Assembly: GCA_949987565.1 (NCBI GenBank)
Contig: OX465105.1
Coordinates: 3,004,496-3,068,495 of the forward strand
Source of the DNA: Luidia sarsii
Taxonomy: Eukaryota; Echinodermata; Asteroidea; Paxillosida; Luidiidae
Reading direction: 5' to 3'
DNA length: 64,000 bases
Positions within the stretch are counted from its first letter, which is position 1. Each line of letters begins with the position of its first letter. A program made the position numbers and the translations under genes. Positions 21,095 through 31,800 of the stretch are shown piece after piece. The notes below the pieces were generated by a model. The model saw only the letters and a program-made list of their open reading frames with translations, had not been told where the DNA came from and ran no database searches.

Positions 21095-24000
21095 GTGCGA
21101 ATTCATGAAAACTGTAACGCTTTGCACCTCCCGCACAGGACACACACTGTATACCGCAATTTACCACAGTGCCCTCAGGGGTGCAGGCTCACATACCACA
21201 GGACACCACAAAAACCATGCTGTGGTATGCCGTGGTGTATGGCCCTTATCCTCCCACAGGAAAAACCATGTGTGGTTAATTGTGCTTTCAATGTAGTCTG
21301 AGTAACGTGGACCCTTACAATCGCCCTTTTTAAAAAAAATTGAGGTTTCGCCCGAAACCTCAATTTTTTTTTAAAGGGCGATTGTAAGGGTCCAAGTTAC
21401 TCGGACTAGTTTCAATGCCAGTTAGGGTTAATACAACTGGAAAATGATAAAAAAATTATATAAAGGCAAATATAAATTGACTAGGGCATGACTTGAATTT
21501 GTGGGCTGACTTGAATTTGTTGACTTGAATTTGCAGCTGATTTCAAGAAAAGTTACGCAACTTACAAAATGTTAAGCCACAAAGACTCTTTTCAGCAATA
21601 CCTAGGAAAGGCAGCAAAATGGTGTGTAAGTTTTGCAACAAAATGTTGCGTACGGTATGCAACATTTAAAGTTTCGTGAAATTGGCTGCTGATGTTTGAA
21701 CCCCAGCCAGATCTATCAACATGTTCTAAACCAAAAGGCAGGAAAGATTTGACAACAGATTTTAATGTAATTTAAACAAATTGAAAAATTGGCACAAAGA
21801 TGATTTTGCTGGACCGGGACTTGAACCGGAGACCAATGCCAATGGGTGAATGCACCAGAGCTCTCACCAGTTACCATTTGAATGATGGGCTGGATAGCTC
21901 AGGTGGTTCCATAAGAGTGCTTTTAAGTTGTACATTAGATCGTAGGTCTCGGGTTCAACTCCCGATTCAATGGTTATGTCGGTTTTCTTGTTTTGTTTTG
22001 TTTCTGTATGCGGTCACTTCAGGTCCGAGAAAATCATCCATTTCATGTGAACCATTGAAGACATCCTACAAGAAATCTGAGACTGGATGGACCCACAGGG
22101 TTGAGTATATGGAGACGGCTGAAGGTGTTCTCTCGCTCCCCAATGACATGGGCACCAGTGCATCAGCAGTGACTCGGACTCAGACAAATGAAGGGTGCGT
22201 TACTGTGTTAACAGTCTCAAGGGAAGCTTCAAGGTTTGCACAGGGGAAGGGGAGGGGGTCACCAGGTTTGAACTGATACTGCGTGCATCACCACTGCCAT
22301 GCCTTGACGTGCTGTGCTGGTGGTAAGAGTTCTTGGGTTCAAGAGTTTCGAGAGGTCTTGGGTTCAAGTTACATTGTCTTTGCTCTTAGCTCTTATCATA
22401 AATTGGTTAAATGATCTCCTAGCTTTCCAATCAATTGCCTTCTCTTTGTTTGCTTGGACAGAAACCTGAAGAACATCTTCCCATCAATTTTGAAACTTTC
22501 TTTCATAATCTTTTCATTTCCTCTTTTGTTTTCATCTCTGCTGCGCAGATTCCAATGCACACTCTCTTGCAATGAAAAAGGACTGATAGCAGTTATGACA
22601 GCCATTCAGGAAGCACCAGCCATCCGGAAAACTCTTCAAATCACAAAATTGGAACAGGTGAGGTCCCTGGCAGAGACGGATAATTGCCTTTAGCCGCAGA
22701 AATCTTACTGCAAAGTGACTCCGACCTGAATCCGACTCATTTCATCTTCCATGATTCAGACTAAGGGCTGGATAGCTGAGAGAGTATAAGCGTCGGTACG
22801 CAGAATCAGAGGTCTCGGGTTCAAGTCCCAGTCCAGTCAAAGTTTGCTCTGCCATTTTTCAAAGAATGTTAATGTTTTTCAAAATAGTAATAGTGATATG
22901 TTGCAAACTGCTTACTGACTAAAATGACTGAAATGCAAATTTGTATCAAAAATTTGAAGGGCCTGACATTTTGATCAGAGAAAGGACCTGCTATGATCCT
23001 GCTAGGATTGAAACATCAGGTTCTCCTAATTTTCAAAATCAGTTTGCAACATCTTTTGAAATGAAATATTTTGTGAAATATTTTCTGTCTTTGAGAAAGG
23101 TCCTGCTGCCATTGTAACCCTTTTAAGTTCGTTTTCAGATTTGATGATTTTTTTTTTATGTGGTCACCTTTCAGGTACCGATCATAAGCACTGGCGTTGG
23201 AAGGTTGGTAACCTTTGACACCGCCCCGACCTTGTCAAACATCGTAGAGAGCATCAAGAACAACCTTGGCCTTCAGCACGTCCAGCTAGCCATTGGAGCC
23301 GGCAAAGCACTAGGTCTGTACGCAAGACGACTTTAAGAGCCCTAGGTCTCAGCAAACCACATTCACTGCCAGACAGGCAAGGCCATTGTGGCCCTTCTTG
23401 ACATCCAAGGCTGCCATGTGGCAGTCAGACAGGCAAGGCCATTGTGGCCCTTCTTGACATCCAAAGCTGCCTTGTGGCAGTCAGAAAGGCAAGGCCATTG
23501 TGGCCCTTCTTGACATCCAAGGCTGCCTTGTGGCAGTCAGACAGGCAAGGCCATTGTGGCCCTTCTTGACATCCAAGGCTGGCTTGTGGCAGTCAGACAG
23601 GCAAGGCCATTGTGGCCCTTCTTGACATCCAAGGCTGCCTTGTGGCAGTCAGATAGGCAAGGCCATTGTAGCCCTTCTTGACATTCAAGGCTGCCTTGTG
23701 GCAGTCAGACAGGCAAGGCCATTGTGGCCCTTCTTGACATCCAAGGCTGCCTTGTGGCAGTCAGACAGGCAAGGCCATTGTGGCCCTTCTTGACATCCAA
23801 GGCTGCCTTGTGGCAGTCAGACAGGCAAGGCCATTGTGGCCCTTCTTGACATCCAAGGCTGGCTTGTGGCAGTCAGACAGGCAAGGTCATTGTGGCCCTT
23901 CTTGACATCCAAGGCTGCCTTGTGGCAGTCAGACAGGCAAGGTCATTGTGGCTCTTCTTGACATCCAAGGCTGCCTTGTGGCAGTCAGACAGGCAAGGCC

Positions 24001-26140
24001 ATTGTGGCCCTTCTTGACATCCAAGGCTGCCATGTGGTAGCCAGACAGGCAAGGCCATTGTGGCCCTTCTTGACATCCAAGGCTGCCTTGTGGCAGTCAG
24101 ACAGGCAAGGCCATTGTGGCCCTTCTTGACATCCAAGGCTGCCATGTGGCAGTCAGACAGGCAAGGCCATTGTGGCCCTTCTTGACATCCAAGGCTGCCA
24201 TGTGGCAGTCAGACAGGCAAGGCCATTGTGGCCCTTCTTGACATCCAAGGCTGCCATGTGGCAGTCAGACAGGCAAGGCCATTGTGGCCCTTCTTGACAT
24301 CCAAGGCTGCCTTGTGGCAGTCAGACAGGCAAGGCCATTGTGGCCCTTCTTGACATCCAAGGCTGCCTTGTGGCAGTCAGACAGGCAAGGCCATTGTGGC
24401 CCTTCTTGACATCCAAGGCTGCCTTGTGGCAGTCAGACAGGCAAGGCCATTGTGGCCCTTCTTGACATCCAAGGCTGCCTTGTGGCAGTCAGACAGGCAA
24501 GGCCATTGTGGCCCTTCTTGACATCCAAGGCTGCCTTGTGGCAGTCAGACAGGCAAGGCCATTGTGGCCCTTCTTGACATCCAAGGCTGCCTTGTGGCAG
24601 TCAGACAGGCAAGGCCATTGTGGCCCTTCTTGACATCCAAGGCTGCCATGTGGCAGTCAGACAGGCAAGGCCATTGTGGCCCTTCTTGACATCCAAGGCT
24701 GCCTTGTGGCAGTCAGACAGGCAAGGCCATTGTGGCCCTTCTTGACATCCAAGGCTGCCTTGTGGCAGTCAGACAGGCAAGGCCATTGTGGCCCTTCTTG
24801 ACATCCAAGGCTGCCTTGTGGCAGTCAGACAGGCAAGGCCATTGTGGCCCTTCTTGACATCCAAGGCTGCCTTGTGGCAATCAGATAGGCAAGGCCATTG
24901 TGGCCCTTCTTGACATCCAAGGCTGTCTTGTGGCAGTCATAACCCAGAAAAGACTAGTTTTTATATTTTTGCATCTCAATTGGCACAGAGCAGCGATGTA
25001 AATGTACAAAGAAGAATGTGGACAATATGATACAGATAGTCTTCTCTGCTCATTTCCACTCCTGTTCTGCACCAAATCAGATGCAAAAATACCCACTCTA
25101 AGTCACGTGATGGCATGTAAATACTGGTCGTGCAATAGTTCTAGTGGTTCAGATATTGGAGCACAGTGCTTAAAAGTTGTGTACTTAATCGCCTTGTTGT
25201 AACTCGAACCTAACAATTCACAGGGAAAATCTCAGTGGAAAAATAGTAAGACCAATTCTTGGTTGTCATCACCAAAATGTAGCCCTAGGTAGGGAATACC
25301 AAAGCTATTCAGAAGGGTATCAAGCCCATACACAAAAAAATGGAAAGGGCAAGAAGACCAACCTTTTCCTTTGTTTTAACTCACCATTATAACTGAGTGT
25401 ATGTTTAAGAGAAAAACCACTTCTCTCAAAAGCAAAGGGACCTCATCCAATCTACAGTATAAAAAATAAATCCCCACATTCTTCATAAAGTTTCTACTAC
25501 TAATAATAATTCTATCAAGGGGTGATACAAAAATGGATAGGTCAAACTTTTCTGTCAAGTCATAGTTGACCTTTTTTGTAGGCAACACAATTGTGTCTAC
25601 TTTCAAATGTTTGCTAGCATTTGTTTGTCCAAACGTTACCCCTTCAATTTTTAATCTTAAAATTTAGTGGGCCTGACGTTTCGATCCTAGCAGGACCTTT
25701 CTCAAAGGCAGACTCACTCTGCCTTTGAGAAAGGTCCTGCTAGGATCGAAACATCAGGCCCACTAAATTTTAAGATTTGCATTTTGGTAATTTTAGTCAG
25801 TAAGCAGTTTGCAACATTTTTGTATATCACCCTTCAATTTTTGGTTCTTTTCTCTCATTTTCGCGTGGAAGACTCTGTGGTCAAGACTGCGGCTATTTGT
25901 GCCGGTTCGGGGGCCAGCGTTTTAGCCAACGTTCCGGCCGACCTCTACTATACCGGCGAGATGTCGCACCACGAAATCCTGGCCGCCGTCGCGGCGGGAA
26001 CCAGTGTGGTCCTCTGCAACCACAGCAACACGGAGCGCGGCTACCTGCACGTCCTCAAGGACAGACTGAAGGGGTTGCTGCACGCGACGATAGACGTGGT
26101 CGTTTCAGAGGTTGATGCAGACCCTCTAAAAGTGGTCTGA
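20404..26140 (+). CDS. NIF3L1: NIF3-like protein 1 (5 exons, complete)
   Basis: Member of the NIF3/DUF34 family, a conserved protein that binds a pair of metal ions; its exact biochemical role is not settled. Exons 20404-21094, 22023-22194, 22549-22657, 23175-23313, 25872-26140: 1380 nt, 459 aa, all phases matching. Family motifs are intact: ESWDNVGLLV (132-141), SYHPPIF with H178, YSPHTCYD with H212 and D216, CAGSGASVL (380-388), TGEMSHHE with H403/H404, and HSNTERG with H421 and E425. It ends DPLKVV, as in vertebrates. From M113 (MDLGDVV, good start context) the length equals the vertebrate core. The 112 residues before it contain no D or E and many R, K, S, consistent with a mitochondrial presequence. 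Shares its promoter interval with PI4KA. Confidence 0.95.
21294..21408. mobile_element. Hairpin element, family C
   Basis: 115-bp near-perfect foldback: TAGTCTGAGTAACGTGGACC, AATCGCCCTTTTTAAA, TTGAGGTTTCG as a small loop, then the complement ending GGTCCAAGTTACTCGGACTA. Relatives at 29184-29323 and 63827-63890. Located in NIF3L1 intron 1. Confidence 0.92.
21534..21688. mobile_element. Small inverted-repeat element, family D
   Basis: 155 bp, starts CAGCTGATTTCAAGAAAAG and ends TTCGTGAAATTGGCTG. The interior repeats GCAACAAAATGTTGCGTA and similar self-complementary words. Same family as the nested copy at 55430-55599. Confidence 0.8.
21790..21970. mobile_element. Two opposed tRNA-like SINE family 1 heads
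   Basis: A minus-strand head at about 21808-21880 (GGACTTGAACCGGAGACC, the complement of a B box) is followed by a plus-strand head at 21893-21970 (GGGCTGGATAGCTCAGGTGG, GGTCTCGGGTTCAACTCCC). Confidence 0.65.
22023..22194 (+). CDS. NIF3L1: NIF3L1 exon 2
   Basis: PRKSSISCEPLKTSYKKSET then GWTHRVEYMETAEG and on. HRVEY aligns with vertebrate HRVEF and TRTQTNE with ARTGNEE. Acceptor CACTTCAG at 22021-22022; donor GAAGG|GTGCGT at 22194. This middle region is the least conserved part of the protein. Confidence 0.87.
22549..22657 (+). CDS. NIF3L1: NIF3L1 exon 3
   Basis: FQCTLSCNEKGLIAVMTAIQ then EAPAIRKTLQITKLEQ, parallel to vertebrate INLNCTQKALMQVVDFL. Acceptor CTGCGCAG at 22547-22548; donor CAG|GTGAGG at 22657. 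Confidence 0.9.
22764..22850 (+). mobile_element. tRNA-derived SINE family 1, tRNA-like head
   Basis: GGGCTGGATAGCTGAGAGAG and GGTCTCGGGTTCAAGTCCCA, followed by the AAAGTTTGCTCTGCCATTTT tail seen in other copies. Confidence 0.75.
22899..23125. mobile_element. Family A hairpin, rearranged
   Basis: Left arm TGTTGCAAACTGCTTACTGA through GGGCCTGACATTTTGATC, right arm AGGATTGAAACATCAGG through AGTTTGCAACATC, then an extra TTTGAGAAAGGTCCTGCTG piece at about 23090. Confidence 0.7.
23175..23313 (+). CDS. NIF3L1: NIF3L1 exon 4
   Basis: VPIISTGVGRLVTFDTAPTL then SNIVESIKNNLGLQHVQLAI GAGKAL; GVGRL corresponds to vertebrate GMGRL. Acceptor CTTTCAG at 23173-23174; donor CTAG|GTCTGT at 23313. Confidence 0.93.
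23371..24938. repeat. 56-bp minisatellite, 28 copies
   Basis: Unit of 56 bp: CAGTCAGACAGGCAAGGCCA then TTGTGGCCCTTCTTGACATC then CAAGGCTGCCTTGTGG. Copies are almost identical; common variants are CCTTGTGG/CCATGTGG. The unit contains an imperfect hairpin, AAGGCCA TTG TGGCCCTT. It starts 58 bp after the exon 4 donor of NIF3L1. Since 56 is not a multiple of three, apparent reading frames rotate and are not genes. Confidence 0.98.
24939..25140. mobile_element. Foldback element, family G, copy 1
   Basis: Contains TTGCATCTCAATTGGCACAG and its partner CTGTTCTGCACCAAATCAGA, then AATACCCACTCTAAGTCACG and TGATGGCATGTAAA. Matches the better-preserved copy at 48665-48987. It directly abuts the end of the 56-bp array. 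Confidence 0.75.
25653..25828. mobile_element. Hairpin element, family A, best preserved core
   Basis: Near-perfect inverted repeat: AATCTTAAAATTTAGTGGGC, CTGACGTTTCGATCCTAGCA, GGACCTTTCTCAAAGGCAGA, a very short centre, then the exact complements. The right arm continues with TTTTAGTCAGTAAGCAGTTT to GCAACATTTTTGTATATCA, the outer terminus of longer copies. Confidence 0.93.
25872..26140 (+). CDS. NIF3L1: NIF3L1 exon 5 with stop
   Basis: SVVKTAAICAGSGASVLANV then PADLYYTGEMSHHEI and HSNTERGYLHVLKDRLKG, ending DPLKVV and TGA. The acceptor is TGGAAG at 25866-25871; with the preceding G it rebuilds D at the place where vertebrates have E. It lacks a long pyrimidine run immediately before the AG, but TTTTCTCTCATTTTC is close by. 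Confidence 0.92.
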
Positions 26141-26470
26141 GGTGTGCGTGTTCATATCAGGGAGTCTTAAAGATTCCCTCCCCATTCTGTTGAAGCTTGA
26201 CTCTCTTGGTCACAGGGAGATGCTCTCACAAACAAACTCCTCTTTCTCCGAATAATTGTCTTTTCCATGCAGTGTCGTATACAAAAATGAACAAACAATC
26301 TGAATTTCCTTATTTCCATATCTTTACGAAGCACCAACTGTGAAGAAAGACCCAATCATTTCTGTGGTGTTCTTTTCACTAGATTCTTTAAGACTCCCTG
26401 CTAGCACCACATTTTAGGAAGCATCAACATCTTGCAGTCTGCCCGATTCAATCAAATGTTAATACATGGA

Positions 26471-26476
26471 AATAAA
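26471..26476 (+). terminator. Candidate NIF3L1 polyadenylation signal
   Basis: AATAAA 331 bp after the NIF3L1 stop. Another lies at about 26526. Choice between them cannot be made from sequence. Confidence 0.45.
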
Positions 26477-26609
26477 TTGTTCTAAAAGTTCCCAGTCAGT
26501 TTTTCCTTAGTTTGTTTGACATTGAAATAAAATTAAAGAAAATTGATAAAGAAATTGTTTGATACATTAATATGATTGAAGAAAATACAAAAAAACGTTG
26601 CAAATTGTT

Positions 26610-27145
26610 GCAAACTGCGAGAAAGGTCCTGCTAGGATCGAAACTTTTGAGATTTATAATATCAAAGCCCCTAAACAACATTGGTAAGATCGAAAAACAG
26701 AAATGTTATATGAAACTTATACAGTTTGAAGATGGTTATAGTAGAAACCTCTCACTGAAATATCTCTGCCTTAAATGTTGTATTTTGGGAGAAAAGAGTA
26801 AAAGAAATTGTTTACATCTCATCGAGATCTAAACTATTTTCCGGAACAGTACGGCGTTGAATGCTGTATTTTCGTGAAACAAATGAAGTTTTCACGATTT
26901 TCTCGAGACTCGGTTGGCGGATTGAGCTGAAATTTTCACAGGTGTGCTATTTCATGCATATGTTGGATCAGACAACGTATGGATGCTATTGTTTGACCTC
27001 GACCAATGTTGTGTGGGGGCTTTTATACATAATTATAAAACACAAAAATGTTACGAACTGCTCATTGCTTTAGAATAACCCAAATCTTAAGTCTCACAAA
27101 TGCAGACAGCCTATCACGTTCAATCCTAGCAGGACCTACTGTTGG
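26610..27145. mobile_element. Family E element inserted among family A fragments
   Basis: 26664-27023 is family E: AAAGCCCCTAAACAACATTG at left, ACCAATGTTGTGTGGGGGCT at right, about 360 bp. It is flanked by family A pieces, GAGAAAGGTCCTGCTAGGAT at 26620 and AATCCTAGCAGGACCT at 27123, so it probably inserted into a family A element. Confidence 0.75.
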
Positions 27146-28480
27146 GCCCTCAACAAGTGATTAGTGTTTAAATTCCTGGAGCACTTTCAATCAATTTTGA
27201 TTTCAATTTTAGTCATTGTTTTGTTTAATTCATTATTATTCTTGGTTTGAGAAAAAAACACCATACATTTGAACATGGTGAAAGTACCTCTTTTCTTATT
27301 TGATACAGATCATGTGTAAGTGATGTTCAGCCTATGGAAGGCAAGTTCATTTCATAGTTTGCAGGGAAACTATTAGGACACTAGTTTCCCCAAAGTAGGA
27401 CAGTTGGTCTATGCAAAACTCTTGCTAAGAAAACAAAGAATATAAATGAATAGTGACAGACTGTTTAACTGAGTTGATTAAACAAAGTATTTTGGAAGCA
27501 TTGACTGTGAATAAAGATAGTCATTAGATGACAGCTTATCAAAATGGATTATTGTGTTTTGTCTGCTTTGCCTTGCCCCCACCTGACCTCAACATGACCC
27601 GCCCCACCTAACCCTGCTGTCACACCCCAGGTCTACCCCATCCTGACCCTCCTTTCAATGACCCGCCCTGCCCCGCCCCGCCCCGCCCCTTCAAACTCTC
27701 ATGTTTGCGCTATGGGGTGCAGCACACAAAATCCATCCAAGATGGCTCCGCCGAGCTGATTATCATAAAGTGTGGACCCACAATTTTATTTTTAATAAGG
27801 GGTCTTTGGAGGCTAATAAACTGACACTTTGTAGAATAAGTGACAACCTGAGGGTTCACTCTTCAATTAGGTATGTCATTTGGACCATATCCGGCTTTAA
27901 ATGTGGCCCTATTTGGGTGTAGAAGTGGAGGGGTCCATCCCAAAATCCTTGCAGAAATTCGGCTTGGACAGCAACACATTTTGGGGGTGTTTTTTTTCTG
28001 GGGGTAACTAGCAAAAAATCTAATCGGCTAAGGGCACTAAAATTGAAAAGAATCTGAGAGATGAAGGTCAAAACTACCATTTTCAGTATAACTAAAAGAA
28101 CTGAGAGACTTTTGGGTGTGGGATAATTGGTTTTGAAAGTGAGTGTTTTTGTACAGTGTTTAATGGGAGCTCGATTTAGTGTTCTGCACCCAATGGACTC
28201 TGGAAAGAGCGCCATCTATTGATTTGTTTTGGAAACCATCTATAAATAAAGGACTTGAACAAGTCTAGTGAGCCATGCCCACTAAAAGCCACCCCAAATA
28301 AAAAACCTGGGTACTCGTATTGATTTACAGAATGGTTTGTAAATTTTTAAAAGTAAAATGTCCACCCTCGTAATTTATTACGTAATGCTTCTTTTTAAAT
28401 CTTAATTAAATTCATAGGTTACAGTTCCCATAAGAATCTTAAACGGATTTTTTCTTTCTTTTTGCGAAGTGCAACAAAAA
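27146..28480. other. Intergenic region between NIF3L1 and PXN
   Basis: Mostly unique AT-rich sequence. A short C-rich patch at 27570-27690 holds repeats of CCCCGCC and GACCCGCCC. No exon of a known gene is recognised. Confidence 0.5.
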
Positions 28481-28802
28481 TAAAAGAGAAACAATTTTCC
28501 ACCGGCCGCAAAATGTCACGTGACCCCACCTGTTTCTCGGTCGAACTGATTAGTCTGGTACCATTGCCGATGCCGTTGCATCTCGTGTATTTCTACCTGC
28601 AGGTGTCAGGGTACCGGGGCGGCCTATGCGTTTCCGTGGTTGACATGTAATTCGATCTGATGAGTAAACGCCGAGAAACTCTCACCGTATCGTAATTCCC
28701 GAGCTGTGATTACTCATCAGACGACCACTAAATCATCTCCCACACTCAGAGAAAGCCACGAGGCCCAGGTTTGAGTCGTGAACGCGGACGAAATTGCAGA
28801 AT
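28481..28802 (+). promoter_or_regulatory. PXN promoter and 5' UTR region
   Basis: CpG-containing, less AT-rich stretch before the PXN start codon. It carries GTCACGTGAC at 28515-28524, a palindromic E-box of the kind bound by MITF/USF/MAX family factors. No TATA box at a clear position. The transcription start is not determined. Confidence 0.5.
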
Positions 28803-28815
28803 ATGGACGATCTCG
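28803..28815 (+). CDS. PXN: PXN exon 1, 13 coding bases
   Basis: ATG GAC GAT CTC G then GTGAGT. It encodes MDDL plus the first base of D, exactly the N-terminus of paxillin (MDDLD). A at -3 and G at +4 support the start. Splicing to exon 2 (AC CGA CTG CTG) completes the LD1 motif. Too short to be found by reading-frame length. Confidence 0.9.
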
Positions 28816-31800
28816 GTGAGTGATCAATGAAACTGTCTGAATAAAGTTCCTAAAAAAACTGCACGGTGTCCATATCAATCATCATGTACATGTCTATTCA
28901 CGTGCTGTGTGTGTGTTTGGACTTCCGCATTGACTTGTGTGCATTTACGCCACTGAGTAATGATTCATTTGACCATGATTTGACGAAAGGGCCACCTCTC
29001 ACATGCATCAACACTCAACAGTGCGTTTTGGAAAGGCCTTTCATTTAGTTTCAATTCATTGGATTGATTTCAGGATTTCAATTTGAATGATATTGATTAA
29101 TACAAATAATAATAATATTAAAAATGTAATTTAATGATTTCTTATCAAATCAAATAACAGGTGAACGACATCCATGTCTGTAGTTATTCCGAGTACGTTG
29201 GTCCCGACAAGTCACCTTTTTTTTATATAAATTTGGAAATTGGAGGGTCTGGTGACCCGACCCTGCAATTTTCAAATTTCGATAAAAAAGGGTGACTTGT
29301 CGGGTCCAAGTTACTCGGACTAGTCTGTAGTGTAGGCCTAGTGTATTGACTGGTGTCATTGACATAGTCATACAGTAATAATCAGTATCATTGATGAAAC
29401 GATAATAAGGGAAAGAATTCTAACTCCCTCCTATAAAATTGGGTGATTTGAACTCTAATTAGTAATTGATCTGTCTAAACAAAAAGTAAAAGAGGCCTAC
29501 TATTTTGATGGAGGTTGAGGAAAAAATTTGGGCCTGGTTTTTTTTATAACTTTTGCATCATTTATATTTAAACAAATTAATGATAATAATTGTTGTACAT
29601 GGTACTGGTACTGTAGTAGAATATTACATTCCTACCATTATACCAATTTTACCATGTACTGTACATGTACATGTACATGTACATGTATATGAAATTTATT
29701 TGTTTTTTGTTGTTGTTTTTTTGAGGTAGGCCTACTATACAGGAGGAAGTCTTCCTCGAGTCCAGGATTCTTTTTTGTGGCCCAGTGCCATGTATATTAT
29801 ATCCATGTATATTATACCGCAGTGGCTGTTGTTACGGCAGTCGTCCGTGTTGTTCCCTGACTTCACAGTATTTGTCAGGATGTTTAGCTCTTGGAACCAG
29901 ACTATCAGCTAATAGACTGGTTCAACCAGCCTGCAATGCTGACAAAATACAATCAAGTCAGGGAACCACACGGACGACTGCCGTAACAACAGCCACTGCG
30001 ATATTATACAGTACATGTACAATGTATTATGATTTTTTGAAATTGATATGATTTGTGCAAAGCCATGAATGAAGGCTATGTACCAAGTTGTATTAAAACT
30101 CTAATACAAAAAATGATAAAGTGGTTGCATGACTGCTCTGGACATGACCACAGAACCCATTGCAAATAGTGTGCTGAGAAGACCAGCAATTATGAAAACG
30201 TTGAAAAAGGGACTTCTGTTCCGTGTATCTTACACACTGACTCTGAGTCAGTTGGCGTCACTAATATTATTATGCATGCGTAAGATTGGGGTTGGGTTTC
30301 TGGGAAAAGCGTTTGTGTACTTTTTATCTTTCTTTGTGATTTTAGTCGGCTGTAGGCCTACAGTCTGGCATTTCAGATGTCCATCACAAACTTCAAACAT
30401 TTCACGGCCTTAAATACTGTGCAGGGGACCTTGCACGAAATTTACACTTCGGGTTGGGGTTTTTAGGGCCCTATTCCACACTTTAAGTTTGAGTCAAAAT
30501 TGTGCTTCAAATAATAATCGTGATTAATCGTGTCCACACAATTAATCTAAGTGGAAGGTTTGCGGTGACACCATGTAACACTTCTCTTTGGAGGAGTGTG
30601 ACTCTGAGAAGAGCCGGTAACTCAACGTTTCGGGTAGTGTGTACTCTGCCCGATGATAGTTGGAATCCAGCAGTCTCCTGATAACGGGCAGAGTACATAC
30701 TACCTGAAACGTTGAGTGACCGGCTCTTTTTCTGAGCCACACTCCTTCTCGAAAGAGAAGTGCTACATGGTGTCACCGCAAACCTTCCACTTAGTATTTC
30801 CACCATGCAAACCTTCATGTCTTAGAGTGTTGGTATACATTGATGTTGAGGTTCCTTGGGACATAGATTGTATAAGGAATGAGTCTACAGCACTGAAATT
30901 ATTATGTGCATGGGGAATCAGTGAAGGGTCTTCAAGACATCCCTTTGCATGCATTCCAGGCTGCCATTGGGCTTGGGTTTTTTGGTTCATTTGTTCTAGC
31001 TTGATTTTGACTCCCGAGTGGCACATTTTGGAGACGAATGGCCCATCAAAGTGTTCAGGTGGACCACCTCAAATGAGATTTGAAGGTTTTAGAAAAGCAG
31101 GAGTAAAAGGTTTGTGGTGACACCATGTACAATCCTCTCTTTTGTGTGTACATGTATGTGTGGTTCTGAAAAGAACCGGAGGAACACAACGTTTCGAACA
31201 GTGTACCGTACTCTGTTCGTCTTCAGGAGACTGCTGGATTCTAACTGGGAGTGGGGCTTATGTGGTGTAGAGAGGGATCCTGGTGAGGGGGTTAGCTCAG
31301 TGGCCACCTCACCGGCTCACCGTTGAATTTTCACTGCGTAAACCCCGACTGCCTGCCTCAGTTCTTATTCAAATCCTGATATCCCTCTCCCCCACCCTCA
31401 CTCACACACCAAACTGGAACAAAAAATGAAAATAAGTCGACCTATTTGCTAATTTTTACTACCACAGACAGACAAAGTTCGTACTCCTTCCTTCATGAAA
31501 TGGATCAAGGTAACAGCATGGGCGCATGCAACCGCCATGCTTGCAGTGATGCACGCTGGTCACATTTTCATTTATTTTGATTTGGTTGCCTTTGTTTGTT
31601 TTTCCTTTGGAATGCATTTTACAACAGTAGAATGCTTAAGACGTACGTATAGTGTACTACGGATAGGCAGAATGCTCATTGCTCAAAACATTGGTCAAGT
31701 TCGCGCGCGTTCTCGGCAGTTAGTGAACAACCCTGGCGGAGAGATGGTGTGTGATCCTGTTCCGAGTGCAGTGTTCTTGGGTCATGTTCGTGTGGTTCGA

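Noticed and set aside
21800..22276. Single 158-codon gene
   Set aside because: The frame joins an inverted SINE head to the true NIF3L1 exon 2 and runs past its donor; only 22023-22194 is supported.
23371..24938. Possible CRISPR array or repeat protein
   Set aside because: Units are contiguous with no spacers and the host is a eukaryotic intron. The 56-bp period rotates the reading frame, so no repeat protein is encoded.
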